Of a stretch of 64,000 nt of DNA, positions 8,499 through 16,544 are shown one piece after another; positions within the stretch are counted from its first letter, which is position 1; each line of letters begins with the position of its first letter. Location: positions 4,278,001 to 4,342,000 of the forward strand of contig NZ_JAFIBI010000001.1 in the NCBI RefSeq assembly GCF_017832975.1. Direction: 5' to 3'. The notes under the pieces are model-generated. The model was not told the DNA's origin. It did not search any database and was given only the letters and a program-made list of their open reading frames with translations. Made by a program: the position numbers and the translations under genes. The DNA comes from Arthrobacter sp. PvP023. Lineage in GTDB: Bacteria > Actinomycetota > Actinomycetes > Actinomycetales > Micrococcaceae.

Positions 8499-10088
8499 AT
8501 GGCGAACAGCAGCAACTTTGACGCGGTCATTGTCGGTGGCGGACACAACGGGCTGGCGGCGGCGGCCTATCTGGCCCGGGCCGGACGTGATGTCCTCCTG
8601 CTGGAAAAGCTTGACCACGCTGGCGGCGCGGCCGTATCCGCCCAGCCGTTCGACGGCGTCGATGCCCGGCTTTCGCGGTACTCCTACCTGGTGAGCCTGC
8701 TGCCGCAGGAGATCATTGATGACCTGGGGCTGCGCATCAGGCTGGCCCGGCGCCGCTACTCCTCCTACACGCCGGACCCGGCCAGCCCCGGCCGCGGCCT
8801 CCTGATCGACAACGGGGACGCGGCGGCCACGACGGCGTCATTTGCTTCAGTTGGTGCCCCCGCCACTGAGGCAGCGGCCTTTGAACGCTTCTATGCGGAG
8901 TGCCGAAAGCTCACCGGTGCGCTATGGCCCACGATGACGTCGCCGTTGCCCACCCGTTCGGCGGCCAAGCAACTCGCTGAGGCCGCCGGGGCCGGTGACG
9001 CGTGGGAATCGGTGGTCGAACGGCCCGTCGGCGAAGCCATCACCCGCGGGCTGCACAGCGACCTGGTGCGCGGCGTGGTGCTGACGGATGCCCTGATCGG
9101 CACGTTTGCCCGGGCCGGCAGCGCGGACCTGCAGCAGAACATCTGTTTCCTGTACCACCTCCTGGGTGGCGGAACCGGCGACTGGGATGTCCCCATCGGC
9201 GGCATGGGGGCCGTTTCCGGCGAACTGGAGCGGGCAGCCCGCGAGGCCGGCGCCACCATCCTGACGTCCGCCGAGGTCACAGGCATCCGTCCCGGTGGCT
9301 CGGTGGGCTACCGCCACGAAGGCAGGGAACGCTCGGCAGCCGCTGATTGGGTGCTGTCCAACGTCGCTCCCGCGGTGTTACACAGCCTGCGGAACGGCGG
9401 CGCCGGGGATCCTTCGAACCCGAACCACCGGCGCGAGGGCTCACAGGTCAAGGTGAACATCCTGCTAAAACGCCTGCCGCGGTTGCTGGACCGCAGCGTC
9501 ACGCCGGAGGCGGCCTTCGGCGGCACTTTCCACATCAACGAGACCTGGACACAGCTGGACGACGCTTACCTGGCCGCCGAACGGGGAATGGTTCCGGACC
9601 CGCTGCCCTGCGAAATCTACTGCCATTCGTTGACCGATCCCAGCATCCTCTCGCCGGAACTGCAGGCTTCCGGCGCCCACACCCTGACCGTTTTCGGACT
9701 GCATGTGCCGGACAGGCTTATCACCGCGGAGAACAACGAGGCAATGCGGGAACGGCTGCAGGCCGCCGTCGTGAAGTCCCTCAACTCGGTGCTGGCGGAG
9801 CCGATCGAGGACCTGCTGCTGACCGGTCCCGGCGGAACCCCGTGTATCGAAACCAAGACCACGCTGGACATCCAGCGCGCCGTGGGCATGCCCCGCGGCA
9901 ACATCTTCCACGGCGGACTCGACTGGCCTTTCGCGGAGGACGAGGACCCGCTGGACACTCCCGCCCGGCGCTGGGGTGTGGCCACCGACGATCCCCGGAT
10001 CCTGCTGTGCGGCTCCGGAGCGCGGCGCGGCGGAGCGGTGAGCGCCTTAGGCGGCCACAATGCTGCCATGGCGGTGCTGGAGTCCTAG
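8499..10088 (+). CDS. Phytoene-dehydrogenase-like FAD-dependent oxidoreductase
   Basis: The 529-residue protein opens with MANSSNFDAVIVGGGHNG, a Rossmann FAD-binding motif of the phytoene desaturase/PYROXD2 family, and ends with a typical FAD-contacting segment (GSGARRGGAVSALGGHNAA). ATG 8499 is preferred because in-frame sequence upstream runs into the tRNA. No carotenoid synthesis genes such as crtB or crtE lie nearby, so a carotenoid role is not supported. The PYROXD2-like type is common in actinobacteria with unassigned substrates. The stop codon lies inside an 18-bp tandem duplication. Confidence 0.8.
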   Translation: MANSSNFDAVIVGGGHNGLAAAAYLARAGRDVLLLEKLDHAGGAAVSAQPFDGVDARLSRYSYLVSLLPQEIIDDLGLRIRLARRRYSSYTPDPASPGRGLLIDNGDAAATTASFASVGAPATEAAAFERFYAECRKLTGALWPTMTSPLPTRSAAKQLAEAAGAGDAWESVVERPVGEAITRGLHSDLVRGVVLTDALIGTFARAGSADLQQNICFLYHLLGGGTGDWDVPIGGMGAVSGELERAAREAGATILTSAEVTGIRPGGSVGYRHEGRERSAAADWVLSNVAPAVLHSLRNGGAGDPSNPNHRREGSQVKVNILLKRLPRLLDRSVTPEAAFGGTFHINETWTQLDDAYLAAERGMVPDPLPCEIYCHSLTDPSILSPELQASGAHTLTVFGLHVPDRLITAENNEAMRERLQAAVVKSLNSVLAEPIEDLLLTGPGGTPCIETKTTLDIQRAVGMPRGNIFHGGLDWPFAEDEDPLDTPARRWGVATDDPRILLCGSGARRGGAVSALGGHNAAMAVLES

Positions 10089-10117
10089 GCGCCGACGGGG
10101 TCCTAGGCGCCGACGGG
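10082..10117. repeat. 18-bp tandem duplication spanning a stop codon
   Basis: The unit GTCCTAGGCGCCGACGGG occurs at 10082-10099 and again at 10100-10117. The first copy carries the TAG stop of the flavoprotein gene. The following GC-rich sequence can pair with the unit (GGGCGCCCTAGG at 10143-10154), so it may also form part of a terminator. Confidence 0.9.
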
Positions 10118-10149
10118 GCCCCGGGCCGCGGGGTCCCGGGCCGGGCGCC

Positions 10150-11595
10150 CTAGGGGTTGGCGGCTTTCGGCGCTGCCGAACGCCCGCGGCTGACTTCGGC
10201 GCCCGCCTGCCGGTGCAGCGCCAGGCTGTCAGCGGCGCTGAGCAGCATCAGCACTGTGATGGCCAGGAATGCCCCGCGGTAGGGCGCAACGGGGTCGGCA
10301 CCGAAAGCGCCGGGGGCGGCGAAGAGCCTAAGGAACAGGGCGCCGACGGCGATGCCCGCCCCGGCCGCCAACTGGACGAGGGTGGCCGAGATCGCGTTGG
10401 CGGATGGCAGCTGTCCCGGGACGATGTCGGCGTACTGGATCGAAGCGTAGGCCGAGAATCCGATGGAGCGGAACGCTCCGCTGCAGACCAGCAGGGCGAA
10501 GATCAGCGGTTCCGGGGTTCCGGCGTCGATCAGGGAGCACAGGGCAAAAGTGGCAGCCGAGGCGAGCGAAGCGAAGACGAGGACAGGTTTGAAGCCGAAC
10601 CTGCGGATGAGCGGGGTGGTTGCCGGTTTGATGCCGATGTTGCCGATGAAGACCGCTGCCACCATGGCGCCGGCATGGAGCGGATCCCAGCCAAAACCGT
10701 CCTGGAACATCAGCGGCAGCAGGAACGGAACCGCGCTGATGGTCAGTCGGTACACGAACCCGCCGGTGGAGGTTGCGCGGAACGTACGGGTGCCAAAGAC
10801 ATTCAGCTGGAAGAGCGGGTTGCTGGTGCGCCGCAGCCACAGAACCGCAGCGGCGATGGATACGAAGCCGGCGGCCACGCTGATTGCCCCGAAGGGTCCG
10901 GAGGGGTGAGCCGTGGCAAGTTCGAGCCCCGCCACCAGGGCGCCCACGCCGGCCGTTGTCAGCAGCAGCCCCACCCAGTCAAGGCGCCGGGACTGGTCTC
11001 CGGCACCCTGGGGAACAAGGCGAAGGGCTGCTATGAACGCGGCCAGGCCCAATGGAACGTTGATCAGGAAGATCCAGTGCCACGACAGGAACGTGGTCAG
11101 CGCGCCGCCCACCAGCGGCGCAAGGACCGGTGCCAGCAGTCCGGGCCACACAAGATACGCCGTGGCCCGGAGCAGGTCCTCCTTGGGTGTCCGGCGAAGC
11201 ACTACCAGGGTCCCCACCGGCACCATCATCGCGCCGCCGGCGCCCTGCAGGACGCGGCTGACCGTGAGCATGGTCAGGTCCTGGCTCAGTGCGCACAGCA
11301 GCGAGGCAATGGTGAACACGGCGATGGCGGCGCAGAATACGCGGCGGGCACCCACGCGCTCCGCCAGCCAGCCGCTGACCGGAATGCCCATGGCCACCGT
11401 CATGAGGTAGGCCGTCATGGTGATGTTGACGTCCGCCGGAGCCACGGCGAAATCTCCCGCGATGCTGGGGATGGCCGTGGTCAGCACCGTGCCGTCCAGG
11501 AATTCCATAAAGAAGGTCGCAGCCACCAGCAGGGCCAGCCGGGGCTGCCACTCCTGGCGGACCGCCGAAGCGGCGCTGCTCTGGGGTTCGCTCAT
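10150..11595 (-). CDS. MFS transporter, DHA2-like multidrug exporter
   Basis: The 481-residue protein has many hydrophobic segments. Its N-terminus (FMEFLDGTVLTTAIPSIAGD) and the following SGWLAERVGARRVF loop are characteristic of EmrB/QacA-type drug:H+ antiporters in the cytoplasmic membrane. The segment GAGGAMMVPVGTLVVLRR corresponds to the conserved antiporter region of helix 5. Length is near the usual 14-helix size. It stands alone and no adjacent regulator is apparent, so substrate and control are unknown. It is convergent with the flavoprotein gene and codirectional with recQ 93 bp upstream. Confidence 0.85.
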   Translation of the reverse strand: MSEPQSSAASAVRQEWQPRLALLVAATFFMEFLDGTVLTTAIPSIAGDFAVAPADVNITMTAYLMTVAMGIPVSGWLAERVGARRVFCAAIAVFTIASLLCALSQDLTMLTVSRVLQGAGGAMMVPVGTLVVLRRTPKEDLLRATAYLVWPGLLAPVLAPLVGGALTTFLSWHWIFLINVPLGLAAFIAALRLVPQGAGDQSRRLDWVGLLLTTAGVGALVAGLELATAHPSGPFGAISVAAGFVSIAAAVLWLRRTSNPLFQLNVFGTRTFRATSTGGFVYRLTISAVPFLLPLMFQDGFGWDPLHAGAMVAAVFIGNIGIKPATTPLIRRFGFKPVLVFASLASAATFALCSLIDAGTPEPLIFALLVCSGAFRSIGFSAYASIQYADIVPGQLPSANAISATLVQLAAGAGIAVGALFLRLFAAPGAFGADPVAPYRGAFLAITVLMLLSAADSLALHRQAGAEVSRGRSAAPKAANP

Positions 11596-11688
11596 GGCTC
11601 CTGGCCTGGACTCATTCGCCGATCCTATGGGCGTGCCAGGCGCGGTGCCAGAATAAGTCCGCCCCTTACGCGGCGCACCCGGAGGCCC

Positions 11689-13878
11689 CTACCCGGCCTG
11701 TCCCAGCACGAGGGGAAGGACGGCTCCCGCACCGGCACGGCGCAGGGCCCGGCCGGCAACTGTGACCGTCCAGCGGCTGTCCGTGAGGTCGTCAATCAGC
11801 ATGACGCTCTGCCCCTGGATGCCGGCCAAAGCAGCTTCCAGCTCAGGTCCCACAACGAGACGGTCCCAGACTCCGGCCAGCCGGTAGGCGCTGTTGCCGC
11901 CGCGCCCGCCGGTGGGTCCGCCGTGTTCCAGCTGGAGCTGGCCCAGGTACGGTATGCGGCCAATGCCGGAAATGCCGCGCGCCAGGGAGTCGACCAGGGC
12001 GGGCTTGCTGCGTGACGGGATACTGACGATGGCTGCTGGCCGTCCTGCCCCGCTCCAGCCGGCGTCGCGTCCGTTCCCGGCGCCCCATTCCCGGAGCACC
12101 TGCACGCAGGCCTGGAGCATGGCCGGGTCCACCTCACGGTCCGCTGCACCGGAGGCGAAGATTTCCCGCAGGGCCCCGCCCCAGCCGAGGTCCGTCAGGC
12201 GGGCCAGCGCCCGTCCTTCGGCGAGGCTCTCATCCGGCTTGATCTTGCCCTTGACGGTCACGCCGAGCCTGTCCATGCCGCTGGGCCACTGCAGCCGCGG
12301 TTCCAGTGCCACGCCGGCGCGGCTGAGCGTCTGCCCGGCTGCTTCCGTGGCCGACGCTGAGATGTCTGCCGGGAACCAGCGCCCGGCGCAGTTGTCGCAG
12401 CGGCCGCAGGCACGGGCCGTTTCATCGTCCAGGACCGACGTGATGTACTCCATCCGGCACCCTGCCGTGTCCTGGTAGATCACCATGGAATCCTGCTCGT
12501 CCACCCTGGCCTCCGCAATGCGGCTGTACCGTTCGGCGTCGTAAATCCAGGGCTGGCCGGTGGAGCGCCACCCGCCGCCCACCCGTTCCACGGCACCGTC
12601 CACCGACAGGACCTTGAGCAGCAGTTCCAGCGGTGTGCGGCGGAGGTCCACGCGGGCTTCAAGTGCCACAGTGGACACGGCGGCGCCGGCCTCGGCCAGT
12701 GCGGTCAGGACTGCCGCAGCCTTTTCCTCCGATGGCATGGACGCCGTGGCGAAGTACTGCCAGATGTCCCGGTCCTCCGAGCCGGGCAGCAGCAGGACAT
12801 CGGCGTTTGCAGCGCCACGCCCGGCACGGCCCACCTGCTGGTAGTAGGCCACCGGCGAGGAAGGAGCCCCGAGGTGCACCACAAAGCCCAGGTCAGGTTT
12901 GTCGAAGCCCATGCCCAGGGCCGAGGTGGCCACCAGTGCCTTGACCTGGTTGTCCTTGAGCAACTGTTCCGCCCGTTCCCGGTCCGCGGGATCAGTCCGG
13001 CCTGTGTAGGCCAGGACCTCATGGCCGGCTTCGGCGAGCAACCGCGCAGTGTCCTCGGCAGCGGACACTGTCAGGGTGTAGATGATGCCGCTGCCGGGCA
13101 GGTCCGCCAGGTGGGTCAGGAGCCAGCCCAGCCGGTCGCGGGAGTCCTGCAGGCGCAGTACGCCGAGCCGGAGTGATTCACGGCCCAGGGCTCCGCGGAT
13201 GGTCAGCACGCCCTCGCCCAGCTGCTCCTCGATGTCGTGGACCACCCTGGAGTTGGCGGTGGCAGTGGTCGCAAGCACGGGCACGGTGTCCGGCAGTTGG
13301 GTGATGAGGTCCGCGATGCGCCGGTAGTCCGGGCGGAAGTCATGGCCCCAGTCGGAGATGCAGTGTGCCTCGTCAATCACCAGGAGACCGGTGCGGCGGA
13401 TCAGTTCCGGAAGCTGGTTTTCCCGGAAGGACGGATTGGTAAGCCGCTCCGGGGACACGAGCAGCACGTCCACCTCGTCCGCGGCCAGCTGCTCGCGGAC
13501 AGTGTCCCACTCGAGCTGGTTGGCGGAGTTGATGGCAACAGCGCGGACTCCTGCCCTGGCTGCCGCCGCCACCTGGTCCCGCATCAGCGCCAGCAACGGC
13601 GACACGATGAGTGTGGGGCCGGCACCGCGGCGCCGGAGCAGCAGGGACGCCACAAAGTAGACAGCCGACTTTCCCCAGCCTGTCCGCTGGACCACCAAGG
13701 CGCGGCGGCCGCCGTCGACCAGTGCCTCGATAGCCTCGAACTGGCCGTCATGGAAGCTGGCTTCCGGGTGCCCCACCAGCCCCCGCAGCACTTCCAGGGC
13801 CTGGTCACGGGTCCCCATTCCACCGGCGGGGAGGTCAGCGGTAGCGGGAAGGACAGCAGCATTCTGGTTATTGGCCAT
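11689..13878 (-). CDS. recQ: RecQ-family ATP-dependent DNA helicase with phosphoribosyltransferase-like C-terminus
   Basis: The 729-residue product starts at the ATG of MANNQNAAVLP. The open frame upstream of it reads antisense through the divergent phosphomannomutase start and was discarded. Helicase motif I is TGWGKS (about residue 68) and motif II is DEAHC (about 171). A four-cysteine zinc-binding segment ending in CGRCDNC lies near residues 475-500. The last about 200 residues are not HRDC-like. They carry SVMLIDDLTDSRWTVT near residue 694, which resembles the PRPP-binding loop of type I phosphoribosyltransferases. By family knowledge it unwinds DNA at damaged forks. The role of the tail is unknown. 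Confidence 0.85.
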   Translation of the reverse strand: MANNQNAAVLPATADLPAGGMGTRDQALEVLRGLVGHPEASFHDGQFEAIEALVDGGRRALVVQRTGWGKSAVYFVASLLLRRRGAGPTLIVSPLLALMRDQVAAAARAGVRAVAINSANQLEWDTVREQLAADEVDVLLVSPERLTNPSFRENQLPELIRRTGLLVIDEAHCISDWGHDFRPDYRRIADLITQLPDTVPVLATTATANSRVVHDIEEQLGEGVLTIRGALGRESLRLGVLRLQDSRDRLGWLLTHLADLPGSGIIYTLTVSAAEDTARLLAEAGHEVLAYTGRTDPADRERAEQLLKDNQVKALVATSALGMGFDKPDLGFVVHLGAPSSPVAYYQQVGRAGRGAANADVLLLPGSEDRDIWQYFATASMPSEEKAAAVLTALAEAGAAVSTVALEARVDLRRTPLELLLKVLSVDGAVERVGGGWRSTGQPWIYDAERYSRIAEARVDEQDSMVIYQDTAGCRMEYITSVLDDETARACGRCDNCAGRWFPADISASATEAAGQTLSRAGVALEPRLQWPSGMDRLGVTVKGKIKPDESLAEGRALARLTDLGWGGALREIFASGAADREVDPAMLQACVQVLREWGAGNGRDAGWSGAGRPAAIVSIPSRSKPALVDSLARGISGIGRIPYLGQLQLEHGGPTGGRGGNSAYRLAGVWDRLVVGPELEAALAGIQGQSVMLIDDLTDSRWTVTVAGRALRRAGAGAVLPLVLGQAG

Positions 13879-14040
13879 TGATTCAGTATCCCAGCCCCCT
13901 CCGACAGCGGCGAAGCCAGGCGCCCGGCCATGTGGACAGACGCGCCCGCGTCCCGGCCGGCACCGCCCTGACGGCACGCTGCCCGGCGCGCCTCCGTAAC
14001 GCAACCACTCCTCCACAGCCGCTTGGCGCTTCCACGTAAG

Positions 14041-15468
14041 ATGGAACGCGTGACTAGCGACCAGACAAAGACTTTTGACCTTTCGGCATCGTTCAAGGCC
14101 TACGACGTGCGTGGCATTGTGGGCGACTCCATTACCGCCGAAATCGTCGAAGCCGTAGGCGCCGCATTCGTGGACGTCCTGAAGCTCGAGGGCCAGACGG
14201 TCCTGGTGGGCGGCGACATGCGTCCCTCCTCCCCTGAGTTCAGCAAGGCATTCGCCAACGGCGCCGCCACCCGCGGGGCCAACGTCCAGCTGCTGGACCT
14301 CATTTCCACCGACGAGCTCTACTACGCCTGTGGTGCGCTCAACGCGGCAGGTGCCACGTTCACCGCCAGCCACAATCCGGCCGAGTACAACGGCATCAAG
14401 ATGTCCAAGGCCGGCGCCCAGCCCATCTCCTCGGAGTCAGGACTGAAGGAAATCCAGGCCCGCGCGGAGGACTACCTCCACGCCGGATCCATCCCGGCCG
14501 CTGCCAAGCGCGGCCTCATCGGAGTCCACGATGTCCTGAAGGACTACTCCGAATACCTCCGCAAGCTCGTTGACCTCCGGGGATCCCGCCCCCTGAAAGT
14601 GGTTGTCGACGCCGGCAACGGCATGGCCGGCCTGACCACCCCTGCGGTACTCGGCGATGCGATCCTGCCCAAGCTGCCGTTCGACATCATTCCCCTGTAC
14701 TTCGAGCTCGACGGTTCCTTCCCGAACCACCCTGCCAATCCGCTCGAGCCGGAAAACCTGCTTGACCTGCAGGCGGCTGTGGTGGAACACGGCGCGGACA
14801 TCGGGCTCGCGTTCGACGGCGACGCCGACCGCTGCTTCGTCATCGACGAGAAGGGCAACCCCGTGTCGCCGTCGGCCATCACCGGAATGGTGGCCCGCCG
14901 CGAAATCGCGCGCGCGAAGTCGCAAGGCGAGGAAACCCCCACCATCATCCACAACCTGCTGACCTCCAGGGCCGTCCCGGAACTTGTGGCGCACGACGGC
15001 GGCCGCGCGGTGCGCACGCGCGTGGGCCACTCGTTCATCAAGGCCGAGATGGCCGAGGAAGGCGCCGTCTTCGGCGGCGAGCACTCGGCGCACTTCTACT
15101 TCCGCGATTTCTGGAATGCAGACACCGGCATGCTGGCCGCAATGCATGTCCTGGCCGCCCTCGGCGAACAGGACCTCCCATTGTCCGAGCTCGGCCACGA
15201 GTACGAGCCGTACGTCTCCTCCGGGGAAATCAACTCCGAAATCGAAGACAAAGCGGGCGCCGTGGAGCGGGTTCGCGCCGATTTTGCCGGCGAAGACGTC
15301 GAGATCGACACGCTGGACGGCAGCACGTTCACGGCCCGCGACGGCAGCTGGTGGTTCAACCTGCGTCCGTCCAACACCGAACCGTTCCTCCGCCTGAACA
15401 CCGAGGCCACGGACCGGGCCACCATGGAACGCATCCGCGACCGCGTGCTGGCCCTGGTCAACGGCTAG
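14041..15468 (+). CDS. manB: Phosphomannomutase/phosphoglucomutase
   Basis: The 475-residue alpha-D-phosphohexomutase interconverts hexose 1- and 6-phosphates for GDP-mannose and cell-envelope sugar synthesis. The phosphoserine loop TASHNP is at about residue 108, the Mg-binding loop DGDADR at about 259, the sugar-binding loop GEHSAHF at about 346 and the phosphate-binding loop RPSNTEP at about 442. All family hallmarks are intact. Start choice is between ATG 14041 and GTG 14050 (VTSDQTKTFD); both give a full enzyme. It is divergent from recQ, and the next gene follows after 9 bp, suggesting an operon. Confidence 0.93.
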   Translation: MERVTSDQTKTFDLSASFKAYDVRGIVGDSITAEIVEAVGAAFVDVLKLEGQTVLVGGDMRPSSPEFSKAFANGAATRGANVQLLDLISTDELYYACGALNAAGATFTASHNPAEYNGIKMSKAGAQPISSESGLKEIQARAEDYLHAGSIPAAAKRGLIGVHDVLKDYSEYLRKLVDLRGSRPLKVVVDAGNGMAGLTTPAVLGDAILPKLPFDIIPLYFELDGSFPNHPANPLEPENLLDLQAAVVEHGADIGLAFDGDADRCFVIDEKGNPVSPSAITGMVARREIARAKSQGEETPTIIHNLLTSRAVPELVAHDGGRAVRTRVGHSFIKAEMAEEGAVFGGEHSAHFYFRDFWNADTGMLAAMHVLAALGEQDLPLSELGHEYEPYVSSGEINSEIEDKAGAVERVRADFAGEDVEIDTLDGSTFTARDGSWWFNLRPSNTEPFLRLNTEATDRATMERIRDRVLALVNG

Positions 15469-15477
15469 GCGGCCCGC

Positions 15478-15948
15478 ATGACTGAACTTTCCGGAACGTC
15501 CTGGCGGGACTCGGTGCCCGAAGCCACGGCCACCGACCTGGAAAACCTGTTGGGCACCGGTGTCGGGGCGGCGCAGGAGCAGCTGGGACGCAACGGCGGC
15601 TTCCTCCCGTTCGCGCTGGTGGTGGAGAACGACGGCGAGGTGCGCCTCGTCGCCGTCACTCCGGCTGACGCCGAGGACGGCTCGGAGGACGGCTTCGATG
15701 CCGACGCCATGATCAGCGACCTCACCGAGCTGCTCCGGCAGCACCGGGACGACTTCCGTGCCGCCGCGGTGGTCTGCGACATCACCCTGCTGGAAGAGGA
15801 TACCGACGCCATCCACGTCGCGGCCGAGCACCGTGACGGTTCCGTTTTCGCCGCGGTACTGCCTTACGAACCCAATGCCGAGTCCCACGAATGGGAGTTC
15901 GGGCAGCTCGCAGCTGATGCCAACGAGCCCTCCATCTGGGTGGACTAG
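15478..15948 (+). CDS. Conserved hypothetical protein (156 aa)
   Basis: This is a soluble acidic protein of 156 residues without signal peptide or membrane segment. Tight spacing to the phosphomannomutase (9 bp upstream) and to nsrR (20 bp downstream) suggests cotranscription. The composition is a mixed alpha/beta pattern ending in SIWVD. I recognise no catalytic motif and assign no function. Confidence 0.8.
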   Translation: MTELSGTSWRDSVPEATATDLENLLGTGVGAAQEQLGRNGGFLPFALVVENDGEVRLVAVTPADAEDGSEDGFDADAMISDLTELLRQHRDDFRAAAVVCDITLLEEDTDAIHVAAEHRDGSVFAAVLPYEPNAESHEWEFGQLAADANEPSIWVD

Positions 15949-15968
15949 ACCTCCAGTGGGTTGCTGAC

Positions 15969-16418
15969 ATGAAGATCAACGCTTTCGCGGACGTAAGCCT
16001 GCGAGCCATGATGGTGCTCGCGGCCGCCCCCGATGGCATTCTGCTCACCACGCAGAGCATCGCCGACGCCGTAGGCACTCCCTACAACCATGTCAGCAAG
16101 GCCATGGCCAAGCTCCGCGAACTCGGCGTGATCGACGTCGAGCGGGGCCGCAACGGCGGTTCCCGGCTCAACGAGGCCGGGCGCCGGGCCACCGTGGGCC
16201 AGCTCCTGCGGCAGCTGAACACCCGCGCAGATCCGGCTGACTGCCACTCACTGAATGGCGACTGCCCGCTCATCAATGAATGCCGGCTTCGCGGCGCCCT
16301 CGCGCGTGCGCGGGAGGCTTTTTACCGCGAGCTTGACGACATTGTGGTGTCCACGCTTCCGGGCACGCGCCAGATGGCGCCGGTCTTCCAGGCGATCGGC
16401 CTCCGACCCGGGCTCTGA
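15969..16418 (+). CDS. nsrR: NsrR, Rrf2-family nitric-oxide-sensing repressor
   Basis: The 149-residue protein has an N-terminal winged helix (about residues 10-65, including the Rrf2-typical GRNGGSRL) and three cysteines at 92, 99 and 105 (DCHSLNGDCPLINEC). That spacing is typical of Fe-S-binding NsrR. In the known system the cluster is nitrosylated by NO, which releases DNA and derepresses NO-detoxification genes. The next gene is hmp, preceded by an 11-1-11 dyad of NsrR type. It may also be cotranscribed from the phosphomannomutase promoter, since only 20 bp separate it from the preceding gene. Confidence 0.93.
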   Translation: MKINAFADVSLRAMMVLAAAPDGILLTTQSIADAVGTPYNHVSKAMAKLRELGVIDVERGRNGGSRLNEAGRRATVGQLLRQLNTRADPADCHSLNGDCPLINECRLRGALARAREAFYRELDDIVVSTLPGTRQMAPVFQAIGLRPGL

Positions 16419-16442
16419 GGCCCGTACCGATTTGGATATCTT

Positions 16443-16459
16443 TTCTACGACGTGTAGAA
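16443..16459. promoter_or_regulatory. Additional dyad upstream of hmp
   Basis: A 6-5-6 inverted repeat, TTCTAC then GTAGAA, lies 12 bp upstream of the main NsrR-type operator. It may be a second regulator site or a weak hairpin after nsrR. Confidence 0.35.
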
Positions 16460-16468
16460 CTTAGGTAT

Positions 16469-16497
16469 AAATACTCGTATTTCAAATACCTGTATTT
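16469..16497. promoter_or_regulatory. NsrR-type operator of hmp
   Basis: The segment 16472-16494 reads TACTCGTATTT, C, AAATACCTGTA. This is an 11-1-11 dyad with 9 of 11 positions matched and the ATTT-N-AAAT centre expected for NsrR. It can also be read as two tandem perfect palindromes, AAATAC-N2-GTATTT at 16469-16482 and at 16484-16497. It stands out as AT-rich in very GC-rich surroundings and ends 47 bp before the hmp start. Confidence 0.85.
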
Positions 16498-16544
16498 CTT
16501 ATCGGTCCGGTTGAAGACCCCGGGCCACTATCTCAGGAGTCAAC

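Noticed and set aside
8499..10088. Carotenoid phytoene desaturase
   Set aside because: No crtB or crtE neighbour is present; the sequence fits the broad PYROXD2-like group equally well.
10060..12015. Plus-strand open frame of about 650 codons
   Set aside because: It runs antisense through the MFS gene and the recQ 3' end; composition is Arg/Gly/Gln-rich and unlike any family.
13879..14373. N-terminal extension of recQ
   Set aside because: It would overlap the phosphomannomutase start and its sequence is not helicase-like; the ATG at 13878 gives a complete protein.
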